The position numbers and the translations under genes were made by a program. The notes below the pieces were generated by a model, which saw only the letters and a program-made list of their open reading frames with translations, was not told the origin of the DNA and searched no databases. DNA of 32,380 nucleotides, from contig JAEWMT010000035.1 of the NCBI GenBank assembly GCA_023393095.1, positions 1 to 32,380 on the forward strand, in the 5' to 3' direction. Positions within the stretch are counted from its first letter, which is position 1. Every line of letters begins with the position of its first letter. This document shows, piece after piece, positions 1-8,733 of this stretch. The stretch comes from Bacillota bacterium. Lineage in GTDB: Bacteria; Bacillota; Clostridia; Lachnospirales; Lachnospiraceae.

Positions 1-1
1 A

Positions 2-745
2 ACCTCCGATGTAACAACAATAACGGCTAATGTCAAACAGTTATCTTCTGAGATGTTTGATTTAATGACACCCGATATTATATCTAAAATACAAGGGGGC
101 TTAGAAAGCGGAATTACTGCAATGAATGGAAACTTAGATGATATTGATTCCGCTATTGGTAAGATGCAGTCTGCAGTAAAATCACAGGAGGAAGTAATTA
201 AGAACTTTGAAGGAATCATTACTAAGATGCCTGCATCATCGGCCGGTTCAATGACTTCCGGTCATGCATCCGGTTCAATGACTTCCGGTCTTGCATCCGG
301 TTCAAAAATGCCAGCCAAAGCTATACCAAGTACTTCTTTCTCCATTCTCAATATGATTCCTGAACAGGCTAAAGCTACGATGCCTAAGGATGTATTAACA
401 GAACTTAGTAACATAAAGACATTAGATGAACTCAAAAATTATATAAAGAAATTGAAAATAGCGAAGGAAGATTTGGAGAAACAGATTGCTTCCATGCAAA
501 TCGCAAAAGATAACATGACAGATACAATAAATAAAATGAATACTCTTAATGATGCCATACCAAAAGCATTTAATACCGCTAAGAGTAATTATCTATCAGA
601 AATTGACAAAATGGATGCTTCAATTATGAATGAATTTCAGGAAACCTTAGATATAGGCTTCCAACAGGTATATCTAACTGTAACAATAGCTTCCATTCTT
701 GGTCTTATCATACTAGTTTTATATAGAAAGAAGAAAGTTGTATAA
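2..745 (+). CDS. C-terminal part of a membrane exporter, cut by the window edge (probable DHA2-type MFS)
   Basis: The reading frame is open to the left edge, so the ATG at 53 is probably internal and the gene begins outside the window. The visible part is a long, mostly alpha-helical, probably extracytoplasmic stretch rich in Met, Lys, Ile and Asp. It has a Gly/Ser/Met low-complexity insert and ends in one hydrophobic helix (from about VYLTVTIASILGLIILVLY) followed by the basic tail RKKKVV. The phrase GFQQVYL leading into that helix resembles the last transmembrane helix of DHA2-family drug exporters, some of which in Clostridia carry a large coiled loop before that helix. The family call is inference, because the diagnostic N-terminal part is missing. 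An MMPL-type protein or a YhgE/Pip-like protein are alternatives. A hairpin terminator follows about 100 bases downstream. Confidence 0.6.
   Translation, partial: TSDVTTITANVKQLSSEMFDLMTPDIISKIQGGLESGITAMNGNLDDIDSAIGKMQSAVKSQEEVIKNFEGIITKMPASSAGSMTSGHASGSMTSGLASGSKMPAKAIPSTSFSILNMIPEQAKATMPKDVLTELSNIKTLDELKNYIKKLKIAKEDLEKQIASMQIAKDNMTDTINKMNTLNDAIPKAFNTAKSNYLSEIDKMDASIMNEFQETLDIGFQQVYLTVTIASILGLIILVLYRKKKVV
245..305 (+). repeat. 27-bp in-frame tandem repeat, about 2.3 copies
   Basis: Two 27-base units (245-271 and 272-298) differ at one base, and a 7-base partial copy follows. They encode GSMTSGHAS, GSMTSGLAS, then GS. The unit is nine codons long, so copy-number changes keep the frame. It sits in the predicted extracytoplasmic loop of the truncated membrane protein. 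Confidence 0.9.
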
Positions 746-852
746 ATTCCTTTGATTCTATTTTATAACATAATTGAAAGTTTATTTCTTCTAACTTCTA
801 TTTCATCTAACAATTAATGTAGCCATTGTTATTGGCTAAGTTACGTATATGA

Positions 853-886
853 AAATGCCCTAAAATCTCATGGTTTTAGGGCATTT
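853..886. terminator. Bidirectional intrinsic terminator
   Basis: A perfect 13-bp inverted repeat (853-865 with 874-886, arm AAATGCCCTAAAA) has an 8-base loop and U-rich sequence on both sides. It lies between the convergent membrane-protein gene on the left and the binding-protein gene on the right, so it can serve both. Confidence 0.85.
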
Positions 887-936
887 CTTATTATAAAATT
901 ATTCGCTTATTTATGATAGCTTTCATGTCTTGATGA

Positions 937-1710
937 TTATTCAATCATAGTAATATCTGATCCAAACCACTTTTTAGATATCTCAGCGACTTTTCCATCT
1001 TTCTTAAGCTCTTTTAAAGCATTCCATACAGCATCACAAAGCTTCTGGTCGTCTTTACGGAACCCGATACCATATTCATCTTCAAGCAAGGAATCATTTA
1101 AAACTTTAAAGTCCTTACCCTGTTCTTTAATCATATAATTTGCCATGATAGAATCCATTAAAACTGCGTCTGAGTTGCCGGTATCTACATCCTGCATCGC
1201 TATTGCATATGTACCGAAAGGATTTATCTTGCCTAAAGAATCTTTAAATGCCTTATTTTCATCCTTGTTTAATGTCTCTTCTGCTGAAGATCCGGCCTGA
1301 ACTGCCAGAGATTTCCCATTCATATCAGCGTTTGATGTAATCGTACTGTCTTTTTTAATTACCAATGAAATCTCATTTTTCATATAAGCAGGTGTCATTA
1401 AGAATTTTTTCTTATTTTCATCAGTAATGGAAAAACCATTCCAGATACAATCAATATTTTTTGTATTTAATTCCTGTTCCTTCGCATTCCAATCTATTGT
1501 TTGCAATTTTAATTTATAGCCGAGTTTATCACATACCGCCTGAGCAAGATCAATATCAAAACCTACGATCTTATTATTATCATCACGGAAGCCCATCGGC
1601 GCAAAGGTATCATCAAGACCAAGAACGAATGTTTTTTCATTCTTTTTACAAGCTGCTAAGCTTAGTACCATCATAGTTATCAATAGTAAGCTGATTATTC
1701 TTTTCATCAA
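937..1710 (-). CDS. Amino-acid ABC transporter substrate-binding lipoprotein
   Basis: This is a family 3 extracellular solute-binding protein that captures a polar amino acid outside the cell and delivers it to an ABC permease. A lipoprotein signal peptide ends at a lipobox (SLAAC, Cys21). The mature domain has the usual features: FDIDLAQAVCDKLGY near the start, DWNAKEQELNTKNIDCIWNG, then SLAVQAGSSAEETL and a C-terminal WFG. Length (257 residues) is normal. A strong AGGAGGAG site precedes the tandem ATG start. No permease or ATPase gene lies next to it, so it is an orphan that must work with a transporter encoded elsewhere. The substrate (glutamine, cystine or another polar amino acid) cannot be told from the sequence. 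A promoter lies just upstream and a terminator just downstream, so it is probably monocistronic. Confidence 0.9.
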   Translation of the reverse strand: MMKRIISLLLITMMVLSLAACKKNEKTFVLGLDDTFAPMGFRDDNNKIVGFDIDLAQAVCDKLGYKLKLQTIDWNAKEQELNTKNIDCIWNGFSITDENKKKFLMTPAYMKNEISLVIKKDSTITSNADMNGKSLAVQAGSSAEETLNKDENKAFKDSLGKINPFGTYAIAMQDVDTGNSDAVLMDSIMANYMIKEQGKDFKVLNDSLLEDEYGIGFRKDDQKLCDAVWNALKELKKDGKVAEISKKWFGSDITMIE

Positions 1711-1772
1711 ATTTTCTCCTCCTGATTTTGGGTTTCATCCCAACTTTCACTTTTTATAATTATCACTTTACC

Positions 1773-1801
1773 ATAGTAGCATAATAACGTAATTATTTCA
1801 A
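1773..1801 (-). promoter_or_regulatory. Sigma-A-type promoter of the binding-protein gene
   Basis: Read on the minus strand, TTGAAA (1796-1801) and TACTAT (1773-1778) are separated by exactly 17 bases, about 60 bases upstream of the start codon. An AT-rich tract with repeated AATACTAAT-like words lies just upstream and may act as an UP element. Confidence 0.6.
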
Positions 1802-1930
1802 TACTAATTAATACTAATAAATACTTATTAATATTAATTAGCTTTGTTTTATCATCATATGCTTAGAGACTTTACAGTAATATATATCAGGAGCTTGATA
1901 CAGAGAATCTTCAGGTTATGAATACTTATT

Positions 1931-3397
1931 CTAATCCTGATGATATAAATTTATGACAGTAGCCTTTGGTCTAGACATAGCTTCAATGGAATAGCGAATT
2001 CCCTGAGTACCTATTCCGGAAGCTTTTACCCCTAAGAAAGGAAAATGATCCGGTCCTCTCTCCGTTTTATTATTTACTTGAACAGAACCAACCTCTAATT
2101 TGTTCGCAATGTAAAATGCGTCATTGATATTATTCGTAAAAACAGCCGCTTGCAATCCGTATTCAGAAGCATTTGCTATTTTGATTGCTTCATATTTATC
2201 TTTTACACGTATAATCGGAAGAACCGGACCGAATGGTTCTTCCCAGGCCAGTCGCATATCAGTTGTTACATTATCAAACAAAGTAGGTTCAATCAAATTT
2301 CCATCTCTTTTTCCACCGATTAATAGTTTTGCACCTTTAAGCTTTGCATCTTCCATTAATTCAACGACGAAATCAGCTGCTTTTTTACTAATTAAGGGAA
2401 CGATATCAACATCTTTTTCTAATGGATTTCCTATCGTTAATGTTTTTATCTTTGCAATGATTTTATCAATCATCCGATCTGCAACATTTTCACTGACTAA
2501 TATTCGTTTTACTGCTGTACAACGCTGTCCGGAATAAGAATATCCCCCTGCAACAATATTACTTGCAGCCAAATCAAGATCAGCATCATCTAAAACAATT
2601 GCTGCATCTTTTCCGCCTAATTCCATTAGTAAAGGAACCATACTTGTTATTTTTGAAATATGTGTACCAATTTCTGTACTTCCAGTAAAATTAATAAAAT
2701 TAATTCCTCTATGTGTGGTAATATAATCACCAATTTCACTTCCCTTGCCGGTTACCGTATTTAATACACCTGCCGGAACGCCCGCTTCCTGAAAAATTCT
2801 TGCTAAATATAAACCACATAAACTACCTTGGGAAGCTGGTTTAAATACGACTGAATTTCCTGCCATTAATCCGGGTGCAATTTTAGAAGCCGCCAGATTC
2901 ACAGGATAGTTAAAAGGAGAAATTGCCAAAACAACGCCTAGTGGTTCTCGTCTAACTATCGAAATCTTATTATTTTTACCCCCAGGAAAACTGTCTCCCG
3001 GAATACTCTCTCCGGAAATATTTTTCGCAGTATCTGCAGTGAAGCGAATAAAATCAGATGTTCGCTCTACTTCAGCATGGCTGCTCTTTCTATCTTTTGC
3101 AATCTCTTTCATTAAGAGTTCTGCTAATTCTTCCTTATATTCGAGAAGTAAATCAGCTGCCTTATTCATGATATCGGCTTTTTCATCTATGGTAACGTTA
3201 CTCCATTTAATTTGTGCTTTTTTTGCGGTATCTATTGCCATATCAACTTCTTCTTTTGTCATAGCCGGTACACTGCCAATTGCAGTGTCATCAATCGGAG
3301 ATTTAATAACAATATAATTATTGCCATTACTTCCTATCCATTCTCCATTTATAAGGTTCTTATACTGATTTTCATTATTTCTCATGATTTTAATCAT
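1931..3397 (-). CDS. gapN: NADP-dependent non-phosphorylating glyceraldehyde-3-phosphate dehydrogenase
   Basis: This aldehyde dehydrogenase superfamily enzyme (EC 1.2.1.9) oxidises glyceraldehyde-3-phosphate directly to 3-phosphoglycerate, making NADPH and bypassing the ATP-forming glycolytic step. The catalytic residues are visible: Cys293 in YSGQRCTAVKR, Glu259 in MELGGKD and Asn163 in SPFNYPVN, with the cofactor loop FTGSTEIG at about 237-244. The GapN-specific wording throughout (SPFNYPVNLA, TTDMRLAWEEPFGPVLPII, VNNKTERGPDHFPFLG, IRYSIEAM) matches the streptococcal and clostridial enzymes closely as I remember them. Length (488 residues) is normal. A GGAGG site lies 7 bases before the chosen ATG; a second ATG four codons in is possible. 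The gene is alone, with about 250 bases of noncoding DNA upstream. I saw no clear terminator after it. Confidence 0.95.
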   Translation of the reverse strand: MIKIMRNNENQYKNLINGEWIGSNGNNYIVIKSPIDDTAIGSVPAMTKEEVDMAIDTAKKAQIKWSNVTIDEKADIMNKAADLLLEYKEELAELLMKEIAKDRKSSHAEVERTSDFIRFTADTAKNISGESIPGDSFPGGKNNKISIVRREPLGVVLAISPFNYPVNLAASKIAPGLMAGNSVVFKPASQGSLCGLYLARIFQEAGVPAGVLNTVTGKGSEIGDYITTHRGINFINFTGSTEIGTHISKITSMVPLLMELGGKDAAIVLDDADLDLAASNIVAGGYSYSGQRCTAVKRILVSENVADRMIDKIIAKIKTLTIGNPLEKDVDIVPLISKKAADFVVELMEDAKLKGAKLLIGGKRDGNLIEPTLFDNVTTDMRLAWEEPFGPVLPIIRVKDKYEAIKIANASEYGLQAAVFTNNINDAFYIANKLEVGSVQVNNKTERGPDHFPFLGVKASGIGTQGIRYSIEAMSRPKATVINLYHQD

Positions 3398-3649
3398 ACA
3401 GTTACCTCCATATTCTTCATCATATCGGAATTAATATACTTTATTACTACTAATTATATGATTAGGATGCCAAAAGATCGGCTAAAGCGGTCATTGAATA
3501 ATACTACATCCTATTTCTAATTCTTTGGTTTTTTTATATTTTTCAGGAATCCAAGATATAAAGAAATAGGAATAATGTTTAATCACCCCTATCCATCCTA
3601 TCGTGCTATTTACTTTATATTAAGTATTATGGCTGTTTTTTCCTTAAAA

Positions 3650-4357
3650 TTATAAGCTTTTCTTAATTTTCATGAAATCCTTTACCGCTTGTTTCCCTAT
3701 TTTTGTAATCTTTTTAAAATTTATTGAATTCACTCCACCCTGTCTTGGCCTAAATGTTATCGGTATGAATTTAACATTTTCTTTATTGTGTAGGTACAAT
3801 ACCGTTAACATTACATTGGATAAATTAAAATCCTTGGGTACTTTCTGGATATATTTATTCAAGACTTCTCTTTGCATCAGACGAAAAGGTGTGTTGGCAT
3901 CCGTAATATTTAAACGAAAAATGCACCAAAGAATGAATTTTAATGTTTTTGTAACAAAAACTCTAGAAAAGCCATCTTTTCGATGATTACGATATCCGAT
4001 GATCACAGGATAATTCTTTCTAATTTTCCAAAACTGTTCAAATTCCGATGGCAAAGTTTGTCCATCAGAATCTGTCTGAAATATATAATCAGCACCCTTA
4101 CTAAGAGCATAATGATAACCGTATAATACGGTTGCACCGTGTCCCCCGTTTGGCTTAGTAATTGGTTCTAATTGGGCTAAATCCTTTTTCAAGTCACACA
4201 ATTTCCCATAGGTATTATCCTTTGAACCATCACTAATGATGACTAGTTTTGAATCTTCGCCAATATTCTTTACAATCTCATGCCATTCTCTTGCTACCGA
4301 ATCTATATTCTCTTCTTCATTATAAGCCGGAATTACAATATACAGTTTATCCATCAT
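3650..4357 (-). CDS. Family 2 glycosyltransferase (DPM1-like)
   Basis: This cytoplasmic GT-A fold enzyme transfers a sugar from a nucleotide donor, probably to a lipid-phosphate or cell-envelope acceptor. The hallmarks are the N-terminal strand LYIVIPAYNEEENI, the nucleotide-binding SDGSKDNT at about 42-49, and the metal-binding DSD triad at 96-98. NGGHGATVLYGYHYAL lies between them, as in dolichyl- or polyprenyl-phosphate mannosyltransferases. No membrane helices are evident after the catalytic domain. I place the start at 4357 (235 residues) because GGAG lies just upstream there; the frame also allows an ATG at 4399, which lacks a ribosome binding site and adds an unconvincing N-terminus. 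It has no sugar-biosynthesis neighbours, so the acceptor is unknown. Confidence 0.85.
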   Translation of the reverse strand: MMDKLYIVIPAYNEEENIDSVAREWHEIVKNIGEDSKLVIISDGSKDNTYGKLCDLKKDLAQLEPITKPNGGHGATVLYGYHYALSKGADYIFQTDSDGQTLPSEFEQFWKIRKNYPVIIGYRNHRKDGFSRVFVTKTLKFILWCIFRLNITDANTPFRLMQREVLNKYIQKVPKDFNLSNVMLTVLYLHNKENVKFIPITFRPRQGGVNSINFKKITKIGKQAVKDFMKIKKSL

Positions 4358-4520
4358 GTTTTCTCCATTCATATTAGTAATTAAATTTATCAAGAACAAA
4401 CTGAAAATATCTTGTAAATATGAAATACAAATAAATCCGCTAATAAGAAGCTTAAGTAATATTTCGCATCCTAGTATAAAATTCTTGATTTTCTATTTCA
4501 TTCATTCTCCTAACAATAAT

Positions 4521-4550
4521 AAAAAGCGACTTTAAGAAAATCTGCTTTTT
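4521..4550 (-). terminator. Intrinsic terminator
   Basis: AAAAAGC (4521-4527) pairs with GCTTTTT (4544-4550), and the interior adds further pairs with one mismatch. U-rich tails exist on both strands. It lies about 100 bases downstream of the zinc-ribbon gene on the minus strand. Confidence 0.6.
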
Positions 4551-4653
4551 CTTTTTTGTTATGATTTTACTATATATCTTTTCCAATATAACTTGAAATA
4601 ATAATTAAGTACGTAGTATTTCTATAATACTTTTAACAAAATCTTTTCCGTAT

Positions 4654-4881
4654 TTAATTCAAATTATTATTTAAGCTACTAATTTTTCTATGATATTCCA
4701 TTATTCTCTTTTTATAGCTTTCGCGAAATTCATCGCGTTCATTCTCTGTCATATTCATATATGTTCCATAATCAAGGCTGCTTTGCTCTAATTTCATCCC
4801 ACAATGAAAGCAAATAGCATCCGGCTTTCTAGATACTAATCGAAAATTAAAACATTTTGGACATATGTATATTTTCAACAA
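4654..4881 (-). CDS. Small zinc-ribbon protein, function unknown
   Basis: This 75-residue protein has two CxxC knuckles (Cys7/Cys10 in CPKC and Cys24/Cys27 in CFHC), the pattern of a rubredoxin-like zinc ribbon. A charged, probably helical C-terminal half follows (NERDEFRESYKKRIMEYHRK). Translation appears to start at TTG (4881 or 4878), with GAGGGG about 10 bases upstream; no in-frame ATG fits. It could bind nucleic acid or a protein partner, but nothing in the neighbourhood points to a role. A terminator follows downstream. Confidence 0.7.
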   Translation of the reverse strand: MLKIYICPKCFNFRLVSRKPDAICFHCGMKLEQSSLDYGTYMNMTENERDEFRESYKKRIMEYHRKISSLNNNLN

Positions 4882-5126
4882 GCTATCTCATCCCCTCTTT
4901 GTGTGACTTTTCACATTAGTATTATACTATGCATAATAGGTAATGTAAACCTATACCACTTGAAATATGTTATTTTTTGTATGATTTTTGTTATTAATCA
5001 TATGTAATGTTTCAGTTATAATTTCCCATTGGTCTGTCCTCAAAATTTAATTCATATTTTAAAGTTATTTGTAAATGCTATCTGTATTAGAAAAGAAAAT
5101 AGATACAGTTTTTTTAGGAGGTTTAT

Positions 5127-5837
5127 ATGCATATCGTCAAAATAGTATTTTCATCCTTAGCATCCCTTGGTTCTCTATTTGTATTTACGAAACTAATGGG
5201 AAATCGTGAAATGTCACAATTAAGTATGTTCGATTATGTCAGTAGTATTGCTCTTGGATCAATTGCCGGAGAAATGGCTGTAATGTCTACTGACAGTGTC
5301 TTAGAGCCATTTATATCTATGCTGATTTTTGCAGTCTTAACAATTTTAATCTCCTATATTACATGTAAATCCATTTATTTAAGGAGATTTTTTGAAGGTC
5401 AACCTATCTTACTCTACCAGAATGGTCAAGTCTATGAGAAAAACCTGCTTAAGGCTAAGATGGATATGGATGAATTTCTGTCCCTATGCCGTATTTCAGG
5501 TTACTATGACCTTAGTGAAGTCCATACTGTTTACCTTGAAACAAACGGAAAGGTAAGTGTACTACCGGTTGTTCAAAACCGTCCAGCAACTCCGCAAGAC
5601 CTAAATCTCAATCCAACTCAGACTCTTCCTTTGGCTAACGTCATAATAGACGGTAAAATTATGAATGATAATCTGAAAAGCACCGGAAAGGATGAGAAAT
5701 GGGTTGATAAGCAGCTTAAGGCTAACGGAATAACAGACATTAAAGAAGTAATACTTGCAAACTACGACAGTTCGAAGGACAAATTAAATATATATAAGAA
5801 ATTCCACCGCAAAATGCTTCGTGATATTTTTGAATAG
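5127..5837 (+). CDS. DUF421/YetF-family membrane protein
   Basis: This integral membrane protein belongs to the YetF/YdfR family. The N-terminal part has about three hydrophobic helices and the family signature MGNREMSQLSMFDYVSSIALGS at about residues 24-45. It is followed by a soluble alpha/beta domain (LLYQNGQVYEKNLLKAKMD, then SVLPVV), as in the DUF421 fold. Length (236 residues) is normal. A clean AGGAGG site sits 6-7 bases before the ATG. In Bacillus some relatives are spore-membrane proteins of unclear biochemical role; in this genome a link to sporulation is only suggested by the nearby germination operon. It is transcribed alone toward the dispersed repeat at 5863. Confidence 0.88.
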   Translation: MHIVKIVFSSLASLGSLFVFTKLMGNREMSQLSMFDYVSSIALGSIAGEMAVMSTDSVLEPFISMLIFAVLTILISYITCKSIYLRRFFEGQPILLYQNGQVYEKNLLKAKMDMDEFLSLCRISGYYDLSEVHTVYLETNGKVSVLPVVQNRPATPQDLNLNPTQTLPLANVIIDGKIMNDNLKSTGKDEKWVDKQLKANGITDIKEVILANYDSSKDKLNIYKKFHRKMLRDIFE

Positions 5838-5862
5838 ATATTTTTTATATAATAATGAGATT

Positions 5863-5945
5863 CGTTTGGGTGTCAAATTCTCACGGTGATTTATTCAGCT
5901 CCACATATAATGAAAAGATGCGTGAGAATTAGACAGCCTCAGTCG
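5863..5945. repeat. Dispersed repeat with internal inverted repeat, copy 1
   Basis: Inside it, TGTCAAATTCTCACG (5871-5885) and CGTGAGAATTAGACA (5921-5935) form a 15-bp inverted repeat with one mismatch around a 35-base middle. A related sequence lies at 18389-18472; the 16 bases CCACATATAATGAAAA are identical in both. Homology extends slightly outside the inverted repeat. It could be a MITE-like element, an IS remnant, or a structured RNA. Confidence 0.6.
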
Positions 5946-6106
5946 AATGGACACTGATGCACACTCACTAGCTCAGCGCTATTATGAAAATATGATAATA
6001 CACAAAAGGTTAATGCATAATTAAAACTTTCATCTTAGATAAGGTCATAGATTTGATTACAAAAACATAAAATGTTACAAGTTGTAATGGTAAGGATGTT
6101 TTTATA

Positions 6107-7213
6107 ATGCTTTCAAAGCCTAAAGCCTGGCATATTATTATCTGCGAATTAATTATGTTATTAATTATTTCATCCATATTTATTAAACAAGGCATTGATA
6201 AGGATGCAGCGATCTACTCTTCTATGTATGACACAGACAAGAAATACATCAAGTGGGTGAGCTTTGATATTTGTGATTCTGCACTTAATCAGGCTTATCA
6301 ATATGATGTAGATTCCCAGCCAAAAGAGGTAAAAATCAACTGGATTGAATTATTGGCATGCCTTGGCTGTAAATATGGAGGAGATTTCTCACATTATCAG
6401 AGAAAAGACATGGATGCCCTAGTTGAAAAACTGACAAGCAAACAGGAAACGATTCAATCATTAACTGAGAAAATGAAGTATTATAATTATTATTATGAAG
6501 CTTATGAAGCTGTACTTGGTGGTATGGTAGGAAATTATAAAATAGAAGTTGCTGATGAAACAGCTCCTGGTGGAAAACGATGGGAAAAAAAATATGGATT
6601 AAAGGTGTTTCTGCCAATTGCAAAAAACTATCCCTACAGTCATTTTGATGACTTTGGTGCTTCCAGAAGCTATGGATTTAAAAGGAAACATCTTGGTCAT
6701 GATATGATGGGGCAGACCGGGACACCGGTGGTTGCTGCCGAGTCAGGTTATATCGAAGCACTTGGTTGGAATCAATATGGCGGATGGAGAATCGGTATAC
6801 GAAGTTTTGACAAGAAGCGATATTATTATTATGCACATTTACGCAAGAACTTTCCATATAACAAAGCTTTGAAAGTAGGCAGTATTGTTCAAGCCGGTGA
6901 TGTAATTGGCTATCTTGGACGCACCGGTTATAGCAGTTCGGAAAATGCTAACAATATCAATACACCGCATCTTCATTTCGGCTTGCAGCTTATTTTTGAT
7001 GAATCACAAAAAGAAAGTAATAATGAAATATGGGTCGATTGTTATGATATCATTCAATTTTTAAGCCGCAACCGGAGTGAGACGGTCAAAGACCCGGAGA
7101 CCAAAGAGTACAGCAGGGTATATCAATTTATTGATCCCATCGCAGAACATTATATTAATCATGCCACTCATAAATATGATGACAATGAATTTGATATACG
7201 GATTTACGAATAA
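6107..7213 (+). CDS. M23-family (LytM) zinc metallopeptidase, membrane-anchored
   Basis: This is a predicted peptidoglycan endopeptidase that cuts peptide cross-links outside the membrane. An N-terminal hydrophobic helix (about residues 8-27) anchors it. The C-terminal M23 domain keeps every active-site element: His195 and Asp199 in HLGHD (the HxGxD motif), His244 in YAHL, and His288/His290 in HLH. The region from about 30 to 160 is charged and has no recognisable domain. Length is 368 residues. The ribosome binding site is moderate (AAGGATG). It converges on the germination operon with only about 70 bases between stops. A role in spore cortex or engulfment-type wall remodelling is plausible from that context but is inference; a general wall hydrolase is equally possible. 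Confidence 0.88.
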   Translation: MLSKPKAWHIIICELIMLLIISSIFIKQGIDKDAAIYSSMYDTDKKYIKWVSFDICDSALNQAYQYDVDSQPKEVKINWIELLACLGCKYGGDFSHYQRKDMDALVEKLTSKQETIQSLTEKMKYYNYYYEAYEAVLGGMVGNYKIEVADETAPGGKRWEKKYGLKVFLPIAKNYPYSHFDDFGASRSYGFKRKHLGHDMMGQTGTPVVAAESGYIEALGWNQYGGWRIGIRSFDKKRYYYYAHLRKNFPYNKALKVGSIVQAGDVIGYLGRTGYSSSENANNINTPHLHFGLQLIFDESQKESNNEIWVDCYDIIQFLSRNRSETVKDPETKEYSRVYQFIDPIAEHYINHATHKYDDNEFDIRIYE

Positions 7214-7286
7214 TTGATCTTTTATCAGAGTTTATGATCTTCATTTACAATCATATCAATCATCTTCTAACTGATTTATACTTAAA

Positions 7287-8387
7287 TCAATACTGTTTTT
7301 TAATACTCTTTCTTTTGATAAGGCATAAGAAAGCCAGTATAAATGGAACTGCATATTCAAAGATCAGATTTAAGTTTACAAGAATATTCTTATATAAATA
7401 ATTAAATTCAAACTGTGTACTGCTGATATAGTAGGTCAAATAAAATATAATAATAGTTAACGGTACATAGAGGAAACCACTTTCCTTCAGATTAAACAAC
7501 CATACAAAGCATCTAGACAAAAGAATGGCAAAGACGCAGATAGCAATAAAATCAGAAATCACACAAATTAGGGTTACCAGCACTTCAAAACGTTCAAAAA
7601 TATTGAAGAAAGAAATACTCTTCACTGCAATATAAAACGGAAATGGAAGATTTTTTGTTAAACTGGTGCCCGATATTCCAAATGTAAATAGGGTAATAAT
7701 AAATGACAAAACAGTGAAGGTTATAATTCCAAACCACAGCTTTCTGATTTGTTCTTTTGTCACTGAAATACCGAACTTATCTGCAAAAAATAATGCAATA
7801 ACTATATTTCCACCGACTGCAATTACATGTTTGGATGCAAAAATCGTATTCGTAAGATGAATCGTGGAAACCGGCAGCAAATAATCCGATCTGATCCGTC
7901 CGATGGCACAGATAAATATAATTGCAAATAATATCAAAATGGTAGTTAAGATAAGCTCCGAGAATCTGAAAATCGTCTTAATTCCATGTAGCAGAGCATA
8001 AAATACCAGAATTGCAAGAATCACCATGAAGAAATCTGCTCTACTCTTAGGCATCAAGGTAAATTGAAGCGTTAAGCTATATGCTGTTACCTTAGCCGTA
8101 ATTCCCAGTAAAATCCACAAAAGATAAATAAAAATAATTATCTTTGACAATAATTTACCAAGCAGATGTACCATGATTTCATAAAAATTCAGTCCCGGGT
8201 AAGATTTAATTAATAATATTACGATTGCAGTAAGCGGTACTGTAGCTAAAATCGACCATAGTGGGCTTAGATATCCGCTTTTTCCGGCTTCAAGAGCCAG
8301 TGCATTCGGTATCTGTCTTAGAATTGAGGATATAGAGATAAATAAATACATAAAGGTTACTTGCCTTAGTGTTACTTCCCTGTTCAT
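7287..8387 (-). CDS. Spore germinant receptor B subunit (GerAB-type permease)
   Basis: This polytopic inner-membrane protein of the spore belongs to the endospore germination permease family, related to APC transporters. It is thought to hold the germinant-binding site. About ten hydrophobic segments are visible, beginning VTFMYLFISISSILRQIPNAL and ending in a basic tail. I place the start at 8387 (366 residues). The frame extends four codons further to an ATG at 8399, but that ATG overlaps the GGAGGT ribosome binding site of the downstream ATG. It is the last gene of the four-gene operon and starts 12 bases after the small membrane protein's stop codon. The germinant cannot be predicted from sequence. 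Confidence 0.9.
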   Translation of the reverse strand: MNREVTLRQVTFMYLFISISSILRQIPNALALEAGKSGYLSPLWSILATVPLTAIVILLIKSYPGLNFYEIMVHLLGKLLSKIIIFIYLLWILLGITAKVTAYSLTLQFTLMPKSRADFFMVILAILVFYALLHGIKTIFRFSELILTTILILFAIIFICAIGRIRSDYLLPVSTIHLTNTIFASKHVIAVGGNIVIALFFADKFGISVTKEQIRKLWFGIITFTVLSFIITLFTFGISGTSLTKNLPFPFYIAVKSISFFNIFERFEVLVTLICVISDFIAICVFAILLSRCFVWLFNLKESGFLYVPLTIIIFYLTYYISSTQFEFNYLYKNILVNLNLIFEYAVPFILAFLCLIKRKSIKKQY

Positions 8388-8399
8388 TACTACCTCCAA

Positions 8400-8588
8400 T
8401 TATTTCAAATACTTTTCCAGGTACATTGTAAGGCTTGGTATATACGGATTTAACAGATATACAACACCCAAAGCAATACCCATGATTGACAAAATCAGAT
8501 ATAACACTAGATTTCTCTTTTCCTTAAGGAGCTTATCTCTTTCTTTTATCAGAGTATAAATTGTAGTAATTGAAAAAACATATATCAT
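8400..8588 (-). CDS. Small two-helix membrane protein in the germination operon, possible D subunit
   Basis: This 62-residue protein has a hydrophobic N-terminus (MIYVFSITTIYTLI), a basic linker (KERDKLLKEKRN), a second helix (LVLYLILSIMGIALGVVYLL) and a short NPYIPSLTMYLEKYLK tail. Its size, two-helix plan and place between the C and B genes fit the small D proteins reported beside some Bacillus germinant receptors, which modulate receptor activity. That assignment is inference. The start is 8588, preceded by GGAGGT at a 4-base spacing; an in-frame ATG 12 bases upstream contains that site and is unlikely to be used. Confidence 0.75.
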   Translation of the reverse strand: MIYVFSITTIYTLIKERDKLLKEKRNLVLYLILSIMGIALGVVYLLNPYIPSLTMYLEKYLK

Positions 8589-8733
8589 ATTTACCTCCAT
8601 TCCTTCGTAAAATGACTTACTTTACTAAACTATTTTAAAGTTAAAAATATCTATATTCTTTCTCTTATACTTAGAGTTAATAATTAAATTCATTGGAAAC
8701 AGTTAAATTCATTATGATTTATAATTTCATGGT

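Noticed and set aside
3212..3520. 102-codon plus-strand frame overlapping the start of gapN
   Set aside because: Mostly antisense to gapN, low-complexity composition, no convincing ribosome site.
6010..6195. Minus-strand frame opposite the M23 peptidase start
   Set aside because: Overlaps the anchored N-terminus of a well-supported gene and shows no family resemblance.
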